Position numbers and translations under genes: made by a program. From Pseudomonas caricapapayae (GTDB taxonomy: Bacteria > Pseudomonadota > Gammaproteobacteria > Pseudomonadales > Pseudomonadaceae), in NCBI RefSeq assembly GCF_001400735.1, contig NZ_LJPW01000071.1, positions 1 to 39,009 of the forward strand: a DNA stretch of 39,009 nt, read 5' to 3'. Shown one piece after another: positions 15,762 through 24,232 of the stretch. The notes below the pieces were generated by a model that did no database searches, was not told the origin of the DNA, and saw nothing but the letters and a program-made list of their open reading frames with translations. Each line of letters starts with the position of its first letter. The first letter of the stretch is position 1.

Positions 15762-16118
15762 TTATTTGCGGCCCTCTGCACCTGTCGCTACACCGTCGGT
15801 TCGCGCGGCCATGATGAAGTCGTTGCGGTGCAGTCCCTTGATCGAATGGCTCCACCAGGTCACGGTCACTTTGCCCCACTCGGTCAGCAGCCCCGGGTGA
15901 TGACCTTCAGCCTCGGCAATTTCGCCAACCGCATTGGTAAATGCCAGCGCCCATTTGAAATTCTTGAACAGAAACACTTTTTCCAGTTGCATGACGCCAT
16001 CGCGCACTTCGATGTTCCAGTCGGGGATCTGCTTCAGCAGTTCCGGCAACTCGGCTTCGCTGACTTGCGGGGCGTTGGCGCTGCAGGCTTCGCAGTGGGC
16101 TTGATTCAACGTGCTCAT
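15762..16118 (-). CDS. phhB: Pterin-4a-carbinolamine dehydratase
   Basis: Recycles the 4a-hydroxy-tetrahydropterin formed by phenylalanine hydroxylase. The 118-residue protein shows the family motif [21 protein letters not shown] near residues 71-91, with the adjacent histidines and the third histidine of the active site. Upstream [18 protein letters not shown] is also conserved. In P. aeruginosa PhhB is also required for normal phhA expression. It follows phhA by 33 bases with AAGGAAAC before its ATG, so the two are one operon. The aromatic aminotransferase phhC that follows phhB in P. aeruginosa is absent here. Confidence 0.95.
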   Translation of the reverse strand: MSTLNQAHCEACSANAPQVSEAELPELLKQIPDWNIEVRDGVMQLEKVFLFKNFKWALAFTNAVGEIAEAEGHHPGLLTEWGKVTVTWWSHSIKGLHRNDFIMAARTDGVATGAEGRK

Positions 16119-16151
16119 GAATGGGTTTCCTTTTTAAATACCTGGCCGCTT

Positions 16152-16949
16152 TCAGGCCGCATGGTCTTTGGTTTTAGGTGGAAATCTGGGGGCGTGCAAG
16201 CCCAACCGCATGCCTTGCCCGACCAGCGCCATGATGTCCTCATGCGCCAGGTCGAACAGGCGCTTTAGATTTGGCAGGACAAAATACAGCGGTTGCAGAA
16301 TGTCGATCCGGTAAGGCGTGCGCATCGCTTCAAGCGGTTCGAAAGGCTGATGCACAGGGGCTGAAGACAGGCTATACAGGGCTTCCTTGGGCGAAGAAAG
16401 AATGCCGCCGCCATAGATTTTTCGCCCCTGAGGCGTATCGACCAGTCCGAATTCGATGGTCATCCAGTACAGGCGGGCCAGGTACACGCGTTGTTCCTTG
16501 CTGGCACTCAGGCCGAGTTTGCCGTAGGTATGGGTGAATTCTGCAAACCACGGATTGGTCAGCAGCGGGCAGTGACCAAAGATTTCATGAAAGATGTCCG
16601 GTTCCTGCAGATAGTCCAGTTCCTCCTCGGTGCGAATAAAGGTCGCTACCGGGAAGCGCTTGCTGGCCAACAGTTCAAAGAACGTCTGGAAGGGAATCAG
16701 CGCGGGCACTCGCTCAACCTGCCAGCCGGTGGCCGCATCCAGCACCTTGTTGATTTCACCCAGCTGTGGAATGCGATCGAGGGGCAGGCCCAGTTGCTCG
16801 ATACCGTCCAGATACTCCTGGCAGGCACGCCCTTGGATGATGTTCATCTGCCGGGTAATCAGAGTGTTCCATACCGCATGTTCGCCTGCGGTGTAATCAA
16901 TGAAGCCCGAAGCGTCCGGCTCGCGTGCCACGTAAAGCGTCTGGGCCAT
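16152..16949 (-). CDS. phhA: Phenylalanine-4-hydroxylase
   Basis: Non-haem iron monooxygenase converting phenylalanine to tyrosine with tetrahydropterin and oxygen. The 265 residues match the bacterial enzyme length. The iron ligands are readable: the HxxxxH pair in DIFHEIFGHCPLL and the glutamate in YWMTIEFGLVD. The pterin-binding region lies in the preceding TFIRTEEELDYLQEPD. The ATG at 16949 has GAGGATATC at the right distance and starts with the usual MAQTLYVAREPDASGF. A frame running 77 codons further upstream crosses the promoter and is rejected. A TyrR-type box lies about 130 bases upstream, between it and divergent phhR, fitting activation by PhhR with Phe or Tyr. Confidence 0.95.
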   Translation of the reverse strand: MAQTLYVAREPDASGFIDYTAGEHAVWNTLITRQMNIIQGRACQEYLDGIEQLGLPLDRIPQLGEINKVLDAATGWQVERVPALIPFQTFFELLASKRFPVATFIRTEEELDYLQEPDIFHEIFGHCPLLTNPWFAEFTHTYGKLGLSASKEQRVYLARLYWMTIEFGLVDTPQGRKIYGGGILSSPKEALYSLSSAPVHQPFEPLEAMRTPYRIDILQPLYFVLPNLKRLFDLAHEDIMALVGQGMRLGLHAPRFPPKTKDHAA

Positions 16950-17075
16950 GCTGATATCCTCGAAAGGCTGTTTTTGTCGACGTATTTTTGTAAAAGCCTG
17001 ACTGCAGGAATAACCCGCTTTCGGCCTGTGGTCAGTACGGGAAAGCCCTCTTGCGCCAGTGTTTTTGCTCAGCCC

Positions 17076-17093
17076 CGTAACGAAAACTTTACT
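17076..17093. promoter_or_regulatory. Candidate PhhR (TyrR-type) box
   Basis: CGTAAC-N6-TTTACT matches the TyrR/PhhR pattern TGTAAA-N6-TTTACA at 9 of 12 fixed positions, with the symmetric GTAA...TTAC core intact. It lies in the divergent phhA-phhR gap, 127 bases from the phhA start. Single half-sites TGTAAA near 16989 and TGTAAC near 17149 flank it. Confidence 0.55.
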
Positions 17094-17215
17094 ATTGGTC
17101 TTCGCTCGACATAAATACAGCTCTGCGGGTCCTCGCGAAGCGCGCGTCTGTAACGTATTGTTGACGGCAAGTTTTGTCATTGACTGAAAAACACGCTTAC
17201 AGGAGCGAATGCCCC

Positions 17216-18805
17216 ATGCGTATCAAGGTGCACTGCCAGAACCGGATCGGCATCCTTCGCGACATTCTCGATCTGCTGGTGGCCTATGGCGTCAACGTGG
17301 CGCGCGGTGAGGTGGGTGGCGAGCATGGCGACGCGATCTATCTGCATTGCCCGAATCTGATGAACCTGCAGTTTCAGGCCCTGCGTCCGAAGTTCGAGGC
17401 GATCACCGGCGTGTTCGGCGTCAAGCGCGTCGGGTTGATGCCCAGCGAGCGTCGGCATATGGAACTCAACGCTCTGCTTGGCGCGCTGGAGTTCCCTGTG
17501 CTGTCCATCGACATGGCCGGTGCAATCGTTGCGGCCAACCGTGCAGCGGCGCAGTTACTGGGCGTGCGGGTCGATGAGGTGCCGGGCATACCATTGTCGC
17601 GCTATGCCGAAGATTTCGACTTGCCCGAGCTGGTGCGTGCCAGTCAGTCACGGATCAATGGTCTGCGGGTCAAGGTGCGCGGTGATGTATTTCTCGCCGA
17701 CATCGCCCCGTTGCAATCGGAACACGACGACAGCGAAGCCATGGCCGGTGCCGTGCTGACGCTGCACCGCGCTGATCGGGTCGGTGAGCGCATCTACCAT
17801 GTGCGCAAGCAGGAATTGCGCGGTTTCGACAGCATCTTTCAAAGTTCGAAAGTCATGGCTGCGGTAGTCCGCGAGGCGCGACGCATGGCGCCACTGGACG
17901 CGCCCCTGCTGATCGAGGGCGAAACCGGCACCGGCAAGGAATTACTGGCCCGTGCCTGTCACCTCGCCAGCCCGCGCGGCCAATCCCCGCTGATGGCGCT
18001 CAACTGCGCCGGGCTGTCGGAGTCGATGGCCGAGATCGAGTTGTTCGGCTATGACCCGGGCGCGTTCGAAGGGGCGAGAGCCGAGGGTCGATTAGGGCTG
18101 CTGGAACTGACGGCGGGCGGCACACTGTTCCTGGATGGCGTGGGTGAGCTGAGCGCGCGCATGCAGGCCAAGCTGTTGCGCTTCATTCAAGACGGCAGCT
18201 TTCGCCGTGTTGGCAGTGACGAAGACATGTTTCTCGATGTGCGAGTGATGTGTTCGACCCAGGTCGACCTGTCGGAGCTGTGCGCCCAAGGGGCGTTCAG
18301 GCAGGACCTTTACCATCGCCTCAATGTGCTGTCGCTGCACATACCGCCGTTGCGCGACTGTCTGGACGGCCTTGAGCCGCTGGTCGAGCACTTTCTGGAT
18401 CACGCCAGCCGCCAGATCGGTTGCCCGTTGCCAGGCATTTCGGCAGCGGCCATTCAGCGCCTGGGTCAGTATCACTGGCCCGGCAATGTGCGGCAGCTGG
18501 AAAATGTATTGTTTCAGGCTGTATCGCTTTGCGAAAGCGACAAGGTGCAGGCCGAGCATATTCGTTTACCGGATTACGGTGTGCGGCCCGGGTTGAACGA
18601 TATGTCTCTCGAAGGCGGGTTGAGCGCTATTATCGGGCGCTTCGAAAAGTCGGTGCTGGAACATTTATATGCGCACTATCCCAGCAGTCGTCAATTGGCC
18701 AGGCGTTTGGGGGTGTCTCATACAACGATTGCCAACAAGTTGCGTGACTATGACGTGGGCCGGGAATCAGGTCGGCACGCGGCCGATCAACGATCTGCCG
18801 ATTGA
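17216..18805 (+). CDS. phhR: PhhR, TyrR-family activator of aromatic amino acid catabolism
   Basis: Aromatic amino acid-sensing regulator of the TyrR branch of AAA+ enhancer-binding proteins, 529 residues. Order: ACT-like ligand domain 1-72; PAS domain about 82-190; AAA+ domain about 205-430 with Walker A GETGTGKE at 235-242 and Walker B TLFLDGVGEL at 303-312; C-terminal helix-turn-helix about 490-512 (RQLARRLGVSHTTIANKL). The sigma-54 contact loop reads GAFEGA at 282-287 instead of GAFTGA. TyrR-type proteins often lack a functional loop and act with sigma-70, so this is expected rather than damage. ATG at 17216 has AGGAG 11 bases upstream and begins at the ACT domain. An ATG at 17209 is out of frame. 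It is divergent from phhAB and probably autoregulates through the shared gap. Confidence 0.93.
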   Translation: MRIKVHCQNRIGILRDILDLLVAYGVNVARGEVGGEHGDAIYLHCPNLMNLQFQALRPKFEAITGVFGVKRVGLMPSERRHMELNALLGALEFPVLSIDMAGAIVAANRAAAQLLGVRVDEVPGIPLSRYAEDFDLPELVRASQSRINGLRVKVRGDVFLADIAPLQSEHDDSEAMAGAVLTLHRADRVGERIYHVRKQELRGFDSIFQSSKVMAAVVREARRMAPLDAPLLIEGETGTGKELLARACHLASPRGQSPLMALNCAGLSESMAEIELFGYDPGAFEGARAEGRLGLLELTAGGTLFLDGVGELSARMQAKLLRFIQDGSFRRVGSDEDMFLDVRVMCSTQVDLSELCAQGAFRQDLYHRLNVLSLHIPPLRDCLDGLEPLVEHFLDHASRQIGCPLPGISAAAIQRLGQYHWPGNVRQLENVLFQAVSLCESDKVQAEHIRLPDYGVRPGLNDMSLEGGLSAIIGRFEKSVLEHLYAHYPSSRQLARRLGVSHTTIANKLRDYDVGRESGRHAADQRSAD

Positions 18806-18831
18806 TCGCACGACCACTCACGCCGTGCATG

Positions 18832-18858
18832 CGCCTCGCAATCAATATCTGCGAGGCG
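18832..18858. terminator. Stem-loop between convergent phhR and the DUF2790 gene
   Basis: CGCCTCGCA (18832-18840) pairs perfectly with TGCGAGGCG (18850-18858) around a 9-base loop, between two convergent genes. T-runs are poor on both strands. Confidence 0.5.
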
Positions 18859-18893
18859 TTATGCACATATATACACAGCTGCAGCGGGTAACC

Positions 18894-19160
18894 TCAACCG
18901 TTGCTGCAGCCGTTGCCCATTACCTGATAGCTCATGGTGTGTCGTGCGCCTTGCGAGTCTTCATACACCATGCGCGCCGGGACCACCTGGCAGACATTGG
19001 GGATCTGGCTGATGGAGATAACCCGTGCGATATCCAGATGCGTACCGTATGTGTATTGCTCGACGCGGGCTTGCTGGGCGGCCACTTTGGTCTGCGATTC
19101 TTCGGCCATGGCAAGGCTGCTGACACCGCAAAGGGCCAGTGCCACTAATAAAGCTTTCAT
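18894..19160 (-). CDS. DUF2790 small periplasmic protein
   Basis: An 88-residue exported protein with signal peptide MKALLVALALCGVSSLAMA (cleavage about residue 19). The mature part has the Pseudomonas DUF2790 pattern: YTYGTHLDIARVISISQI, then CQVVPARMVYEDSQGA and ending MSYQVMGNGCSNG. The two cysteines could form a disulfide in the periplasm. No function is established for the family, which is largely limited to Pseudomonas and usually present in several copies. It is convergent with phhR and divergent from acs. Confidence 0.87.
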   Translation of the reverse strand: MKALLVALALCGVSSLAMAEESQTKVAAQQARVEQYTYGTHLDIARVISISQIPNVCQVVPARMVYEDSQGARHTMSYQVMGNGCSNG

Positions 19161-19497
19161 TATGTTTTTACCTGTTTGAATGTGAGCGCCGTCGCATCAC
19201 GTTTTTTGACGTCATGTGTTAAAACGGTTGGACACGTTTTTCGAGTGGGAACAACACTGCGTGGGGGCAGTTGATGTTTGCCGTGTTGGCGGATCGAATT
19301 CTATGCCTGTTGAGGCAGCGCATATATAAAGACTTTGGATAAGCGCTTTTATCAAAATGGTAATAATCTGACAGCCGCTCCGCGCGTATGGCTTGACGCT
19401 CCGGTTTCGCCGGTAAGACCAACGTCGAATGGCCCCACCGGTTGGGGCGGGATACAACAGGGGCATAAAACAACAACTATCCACCGAGGTAACCAAG
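19161..19497. promoter_or_regulatory. Divergent control region between the DUF2790 gene and acs
   Basis: 337 bases without a gene. A hairpin GCCCCA-CCGGT-TGGGGC (19432-19448) lies in the probable acs leader. AACAACAA at 19469-19476 matches the AANAANAA Crc/Hfq pattern 21 bases before the acs start. AT-rich segments near 19320-19375 (for example TAATAAT) could hold the promoter, but no hexamer pair is convincing. No other structure was seen. Confidence 0.45.
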
Positions 19498-21453
19498 ATG
19501 AGTGCAGCTTCCCTGTACCCCGTCCGCCCAGAAGTCGCAGCGACTACGCTGACGGATGAAGCGACCTACAAGGCCATGTACCAGCAGTCGGTGGTCAACC
19601 CTGATGGTTTCTGGCGTGAACAGGCTCAGCGCCTCGACTGGATCAAACCTTTCACTGTCGTCAAACAGACGTCCTTCGATGATCACCGCGTCGACATCAA
19701 ATGGTTTGCCGACGGTACGTTGAACGTTGCCTATAACTGCCTGGACCGCCATCTGGCCGAGCGCGGCGACAGCATCGCCATTATCTGGGAGGGGGACGAC
19801 CCGTCCGAGCATCGTGAAATCACCTATCGCGAGCTGCACGAGGAAGTCTGCAAGTTTGCCAATGCACTGCGCGGTCAGGATGTGCACCGCGGCGATGTCG
19901 TCACCATCTACATGCCGATGATTCCCGAGGCTGTGGTCGCCATGCTGGCATGCGCCCGTATCGGTGCCATTCACTCGGTGGTGTTCGGCGGGTTCTCGCC
20001 GGAAGCACTGGCGGGACGGATCATCGATTGCAGTTCGAAAGTGGTCATCACTGCCGACGAAGGCCTGCGTGGCGGCAAAAAGACTGCGCTCAAGGCCAAC
20101 GTCGACCGTGCCTTGACCAATCCGGAAACCAGCAGCGTGCAGAAAGTCATCGTCTGCAAGCGCACCGGTGGCGACATCGAGTGGAACCGTCATCGTGACA
20201 TCTGGTACCACTCGCTTCTTGAGGTGGCGTCCAGCACCTGCGCACCCAAAGAGATGGGTGCCGAAGAGTCGCTGTTCATCCTTTACACCTCGGGCTCGAC
20301 CGGCAAACCCAAGGGCGTGCTGCACACCACTGCAGGGTATCTGCTCTATGCGGCGCTGACCCACGAGCGCGTGTTCGACTACAGGCCCGGTGAAATCTAC
20401 TGGTGCACCGCCGACGTCGGCTGGGTAACCGGGCACAGCTATATTGTCTACGGGCCTCTGGCCAATGGTGCAACCACGCTGTTGTTCGAAGGTGTGCCGA
20501 ACTATCCGGACATCACACGTGTGTCGAAAATCATCGACAAGCACAAGGTCAATATCCTCTACACCGCGCCTACTGCCATTCGCGCCATGATGGCCGAAGG
20601 CACCAAGTCCGTTGAGGGTGCCGATGGCTCGAGCCTGCGTCTCCTGGGTTCGGTGGGCGAGCCGATCAACCCGGAAGCCTGGGGCTGGTACTACGACACC
20701 GTTGGCAAACAGAACTGCCCGATTGTCGATACTTGGTGGCAGACAGAAACCGGCGGCATCCTGATCAGCCCATTGCCGGGTGCAACCGCGCTGAAGCCGG
20801 GCTCGGCGACACGGCCGTTCTTTGGTGTGATTCCGGCGCTGGTGGACAATCTGGGCAACCTTATCGAGGGCGCAGCCGAGGGCAATCTGGTGATTCTCGA
20901 TTCCTGGCCAGGCCAGTCACGCTCGCTGTACGGCGATCACGATCGTTTCGTCGATACTTATTTCAAGACATTCCGTGGCATGTACTTCACCGGTGACGGC
21001 GCCCGTCGTGACGAGGACGGTTATTTCTGGATCACCGGGCGGGTGGACGACGTGCTCAACGTTTCCGGCCACCGCATGGGGACGGCCGAGATTGAAAGCG
21101 CGATGGTTGCGCACCCTAAAGTTGCCGAAGCCGCCGTGGTCGGCGTGCCACACGACTTGAAAGGGCAGGGCATATACGTGTACGTCACGCTCAATGGGGG
21201 CGAGGAACCGAGTGACGCACTGCGCACCGAGCTGCGCAACTGGGTGCGCAAGGAGATCGGCCCGATCGCTTCTCCGGACTTCATTCAATGGGCTCCTGGC
21301 CTGCCGAAGACCCGTTCGGGCAAGATCATGCGCCGCATCCTGCGCAAGATTGCGACCGCCGAATACGATGCGCTGGGGGATATTTCGACGCTGGCCGATC
21401 CGGGTGTGGTGCAGCACCTGATTGACACGCACAAGACCATGAACGCTGCCTGA
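19498..21453 (+). CDS. acs: Acetyl-CoA synthetase
   Basis: Activates acetate to acetyl-CoA through acetyl-AMP; cytoplasmic. The 651 residues are the normal length. AMP-forming signatures are clear: [12 protein letters not shown] near 263 (P-loop), TWWQTETGG near 410, [31 protein letters not shown] near 493-525 (hinge Asp and CoA-binding region), and [13 protein letters not shown] near 600, where the lysine is the site acetylated in other bacteria. A longer frame begins at 19429, but the ATG at 19498 has CGAGGT upstream and gives the expected N terminus. It is alone in its unit, with a terminator after it, next to the aot operon, as acsA is in P. aeruginosa. A Crc/Hfq-type motif in the leader suggests repression on preferred carbon sources. 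Confidence 0.96.
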   Translation: MSAASLYPVRPEVAATTLTDEATYKAMYQQSVVNPDGFWREQAQRLDWIKPFTVVKQTSFDDHRVDIKWFADGTLNVAYNCLDRHLAERGDSIAIIWEGDDPSEHREITYRELHEEVCKFANALRGQDVHRGDVVTIYMPMIPEAVVAMLACARIGAIHSVVFGGFSPEALAGRIIDCSSKVVITADEGLRGGKKTALKANVDRALTNPETSSVQKVIVCKRTGGDIEWNRHRDIWYHSLLEVASSTCAPKEMGAEESLFILYTSGSTGKPKGVLHTTAGYLLYAALTHERVFDYRPGEIYWCTADVGWVTGHSYIVYGPLANGATTLLFEGVPNYPDITRVSKIIDKHKVNILYTAPTAIRAMMAEGTKSVEGADGSSLRLLGSVGEPINPEAWGWYYDTVGKQNCPIVDTWWQTETGGILISPLPGATALKPGSATRPFFGVIPALVDNLGNLIEGAAEGNLVILDSWPGQSRSLYGDHDRFVDTYFKTFRGMYFTGDGARRDEDGYFWITGRVDDVLNVSGHRMGTAEIESAMVAHPKVAEAAVVGVPHDLKGQGIYVYVTLNGGEEPSDALRTELRNWVRKEIGPIASPDFIQWAPGLPKTRSGKIMRRILRKIATAEYDALGDISTLADPGVVQHLIDTHKTMNAA

Positions 21454-21474
21454 TCGATCATTGATCGCTTGAAT

Positions 21475-21513
21475 GCGCCCCGTCCGGTGAAAGCCTGGCG
21501 GGGCGCTTTTGTT
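21475..21513 (+). terminator. Intrinsic terminator of acs
   Basis: GCGCCCCG (21475-21482) pairs with CGGGGCGC (21499-21506), followed by TTTTGTTTT. It begins 22 bases after the acs stop codon. Confidence 0.88.
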
Positions 21514-21985
21514 TTCGGGCCCGGCACTGGAAACGGGATATATATCGGTTTGTTACGGGTTTACACGACGTTGTCGGGCGGTGCTTCGTTGTGGGACGTT
21601 GGCCGACTTTTTTGTGGGAAAGCACGACGCATTTTGGCCTTTCATCCACCACATGAAACGCTGGGCTTGCCGGATTAGAAGGGTTTGCCAATAATGGGCG
21701 CGCTTTTTGCTGTTATCACAGGTTGAGGTTGTTCTTCTGGATCAGTAGAAACATGCTTCGTCAATAGCTGGTGGTGGGCTTTCATGCGCTTCTGTAACTA
21801 GTTGTCGCATTGAAGAAATATCGACTTCGAGCCTGTCGTTAAAATGCCCCTCATTCGCCGAAGGTCTGTGAGCCGCCAATGCGGTGTCACGCGTCCGGCG
21901 TCGCTCTCCCCCGAGATTGTCCTTTCGCACATTGGGCGCTTGCTCACTTTGCCACTTGTCGTGCTTTACCGATGGAGTCCTGGAA
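21514..21985 (+). promoter_or_regulatory. Control region of the aot operon with ArgR-type box
   Basis: 472 bases without a gene. At 21793-21818 TGTAACTAGTTGTCGC is followed by N8-AA, matching the Pseudomonas ArgR half-site pattern TGTCGC-N8-AA. TAAAAT at 21840-21845 is a plausible -10 with no good -35, as expected of an activator-dependent promoter, and the box lies over the -35 area. A weaker TGTCGT lies at 21834. The first 16 bases of the box are 15/16 identical to the aru box at 27391. Bases 21514-21780 show no recognised element. Confidence 0.65.
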
Positions 21986-22762
21986 ATGAAAAAGCTCATG
22001 CTTATTGGCGCGATGGCGTTGTCCGTGCTCGCCCAGCCGATCTTTGCTGATGAAAAACCACTGAAAATCGGCATCGAAGCGGCTTACCCGCCGTTCGCTT
22101 CCAAGGCCCCGGATGGCAGCATCGTCGGCTTCGACTACGACATCGGCAATGCGCTGTGTGAAGAAATGAAGGTCAAGTGCACTTGGGTCGAGCAGGAATT
22201 CGATGGCCTTATCCCGGCGCTGAAAGTGCGCAAGATCGACGCCATCCTTTCGTCGATGTCCATCACCGACGACCGCAAGAAGTCTGTCGACTTCACCGGC
22301 AAGTATTACAATTCCCCGGCGCGTCTGGTCATGAAGGACGGCACAGTGATCAGCGACAGCCTGGCTGAACTCAAGGGCAAGAAGATCGGCGTGCAGCGCG
22401 GTTCGATCCACGAGCGTTTCGCACGTGAAGTCCTCGCGCCCAAAGGCGTGGAAGTGACGCCCTATGGTTCGCAGAACGAAATCTATCTGGACATCGGTGC
22501 CGGTCGTCTGGACGGCACCATCGCCGATGCCACGCTGCTGCAGGATGGTTTCCTGAAAACCGATGCAGGCAAGGGCTATGCGTTCACAGGTCCAGCGTTC
22601 ACCGACCCTGAATACTTCGGTGACGGTATCGGCATCGCCGTGCGCAAGGGTGACAAGGCCAACCTTGAGCGTCTCAATGCCGCCATTGCCGCGATCCGTG
22701 CCAACGGCAAGTACAAGGCGATCCAGGACAAGTATTTCGACTTCGATATCTACGGCAAGTAA
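21986..22762 (+). CDS. aotJ: AotJ, arginine/ornithine periplasmic binding protein
   Basis: Periplasmic ligand-binding component of the arginine/ornithine ABC importer, family 3 of solute-binding proteins, 258 residues. Signal peptide 1-21 ([21 protein letters not shown]). The family signature [18 protein letters not shown] lies near residues 48-65, and ligand-contact segments [20 protein letters not shown] near 89 and [17 protein letters not shown] near 162 match the LAO/ArgT type. A longer frame starts at 21884 but has no signal peptide at its front; the ATG at 21986 with GGAG upstream is correct. It is the first gene of the unit. A terminator-like hairpin after it probably leaves it expressed above the membrane components. 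Confidence 0.94.
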   Translation: MKKLMLIGAMALSVLAQPIFADEKPLKIGIEAAYPPFASKAPDGSIVGFDYDIGNALCEEMKVKCTWVEQEFDGLIPALKVRKIDAILSSMSITDDRKKSVDFTGKYYNSPARLVMKDGTVISDSLAELKGKKIGVQRGSIHERFAREVLAPKGVEVTPYGSQNEIYLDIGAGRLDGTIADATLLQDGFLKTDAGKGYAFTGPAFTDPEYFGDGIGIAVRKGDKANLERLNAAIAAIRANGKYKAIQDKYFDFDIYGK

Positions 22763-22785
22763 ATCGTCGTACCGGTACTGATCAG

Positions 22786-22821
22786 TGGCGCAAACAGAAC
22801 TGCCTGGATTGCGCCATTTTT
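22786..22821 (+). terminator. Attenuating terminator between aotJ and aotQ
   Basis: TGGCGCAA (22786-22793) pairs perfectly with TTGCGCCA (22809-22816) around a 15-base loop, followed by TTTTTATT. It sits in the 84-base gap after the binding-protein gene. Confidence 0.75.
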
Positions 22822-22846
22822 ATTCCACGCTTGAGGACCGCACATC

Positions 22847-23536
22847 ATGTTGAAAGGTTACGGAGCTGTCATCCTCGAAGGTGCCTGGCTGACGTTGCAG
22901 CTGGCCCTGTCGTCGATGGCTCTGGCGATCGTTCTCGGTCTGATCGGCGTGGCGCTGCGGCTTTCGCCGGTCCGCTGGATTGCCTGGCTGGGCGATCTTT
23001 ACAGCACGGTGATTCGCGGCATTCCCGATCTGGTCCTGATCCTGCTGATCTTCTACGGCGGTCAGGACCTGCTCAACCGCGTCGCGCCCTTGCTGGGGTT
23101 CGACGACTACATCGACCTTGATCCGCTGCTGGCCGGGATCTGCACGCTGGGCTTTATCTTCGGGGCCTATCTCTCGGAAACCTTTCGCGGTGCCTTCATG
23201 GCGATTCCCAAAGGGCAGGCCGAGGCCGGCATGGCGTATGGCCTGAGCAGCGGCAAGGTATTCTTCCGCATTCTGGTGCCGCAGATGATTCGTCTGGCGA
23301 TCCCCGGTTTTACCAACAACTGGCTGGTACTGACCAAGGCCACTGCGCTGATTTCCGTGGTCGGTCTGCAGGACATGATGTTCAAGGCCAAGCAGGCGGC
23401 CGATGCCACCCGCGAACCTTTCACCTTTTTTCTGGCGGTTGCGGCGATGTATCTGGTGATTACCAGCGTTTCGCTGCTTGCGCTGCGTTACCTCGAAAAA
23501 CGCTACTCGGCAGGCGTCAGGGCGGCTGATCTATGA
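22847..23536 (+). CDS. aotQ: AotQ, arginine/ornithine ABC permease
   Basis: Inner-membrane permease of the importer, 229 residues, HisQ/HisM-type with about five helices. N-terminal sequence LEGAWLTLQLALSSMALAIVLGLIG is typical. The EAA loop that contacts the ATPase reads EAGMAYGLSSGKVFFRILVPQMIRLAIPG at about 125-153. GAGGA stands about 12 bases before the ATG. Its stop overlaps the aotM start by four bases (ATGA), so the two permease subunits are translationally coupled. It forms a heterodimer with AotM around two AotP copies. Confidence 0.94.
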   Translation: MLKGYGAVILEGAWLTLQLALSSMALAIVLGLIGVALRLSPVRWIAWLGDLYSTVIRGIPDLVLILLIFYGGQDLLNRVAPLLGFDDYIDLDPLLAGICTLGFIFGAYLSETFRGAFMAIPKGQAEAGMAYGLSSGKVFFRILVPQMIRLAIPGFTNNWLVLTKATALISVVGLQDMMFKAKQAADATREPFTFFLAVAAMYLVITSVSLLALRYLEKRYSAGVRAADL

Positions 23537-24231
23537 TCTTTGACTACAACGTGATCTGGGACAGCCTGCCGCTGTACTTCGGCGGCTTGCTGACCACCCT
23601 GAAACTGCTGGCGATTTCTCTCGCGTTCGGGCTGCTCGCGGCCTTGCCGCTGGGCTTGATGCGAGTATCGAAAAACCCGTGGGTCAACCTGCCGGCGTGG
23701 CTGTACACCTATGTGATTCGCGGCACGCCAATGCTGGTGCAATTGTTCCTGATCTACTACGGACTTGCCCAGTTCGGTGCGGTGCGCGAAAGCTTTCTAT
23801 GGCCCTGGCTGTCCAGCGCCACCTTTTGTGCCTGCCTGGCGTTTGCCATCAACACCAGTGCCTACACGGCCGAGATCATCGCTGGCAGCCTCAAGGCCAC
23901 GCCGGCCGGTGAAATCGAGGCGGCTCGGGCCATGGGCATGTCGAAGGCAAAGATGTACCGCCGTATTCTGTTGCCGTCGGCATTGCGCCGGGCACTGCCG
24001 CAGTACAGCAATGAGGTCATCATGATGCTGCAGACGACCAGTCTGGCCTCTATTGTGACCCTGATCGACATTACCGGTGCCGCGCGCACAGTCAATGCGC
24101 AGTTCTACCTGCCTTTCGAGGCTTACGTCACCGCAGGCGTTTTCTATCTGTGCCTGACATTCATTCTGGTGCGGCTGTTCAAGATTGCCGAACGTCGCTG
24201 GCTGGGCTATCTCGCCCCTCGGAAGGTCTGA
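23533..24231 (+). CDS. aotM: AotM, arginine/ornithine ABC permease
   Basis: Second inner-membrane permease, 232 residues, same fold as AotQ. The EAA loop reads EIEAARAMGMSKAKMYRRILLPSALRRALP at about 130-159. Other HisM-type segments are YVIRGTPMLVQLFLIYYGLAQFG near 58-80 and YSNEVIMMLQTTSLASIVTLIDITGAA near 161. The start codon lies inside the aotQ stop (ATGA overlap), and aotO begins two bases after its stop, so the genes are tightly coupled. Confidence 0.94.
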   Translation: MIFDYNVIWDSLPLYFGGLLTTLKLLAISLAFGLLAALPLGLMRVSKNPWVNLPAWLYTYVIRGTPMLVQLFLIYYGLAQFGAVRESFLWPWLSSATFCACLAFAINTSAYTAEIIAGSLKATPAGEIEAARAMGMSKAKMYRRILLPSALRRALPQYSNEVIMMLQTTSLASIVTLIDITGAARTVNAQFYLPFEAYVTAGVFYLCLTFILVRLFKIAERRWLGYLAPRKV

Positions 24232-24232
24232 A

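Noticed and set aside
17040..17075. A possible sigma-54 -24/-12 promoter for phhA (TGGC...GC on the minus strand)
   Set aside because: The GG-to-GC spacing is one base too short, and PhhR carries GAFEGA, which argues against sigma-54 use.
17209..17215. ATG at 17209 as the phhR start
   Set aside because: It is out of frame with the ACT domain; the ATG at 17216 gives the proper N terminus.
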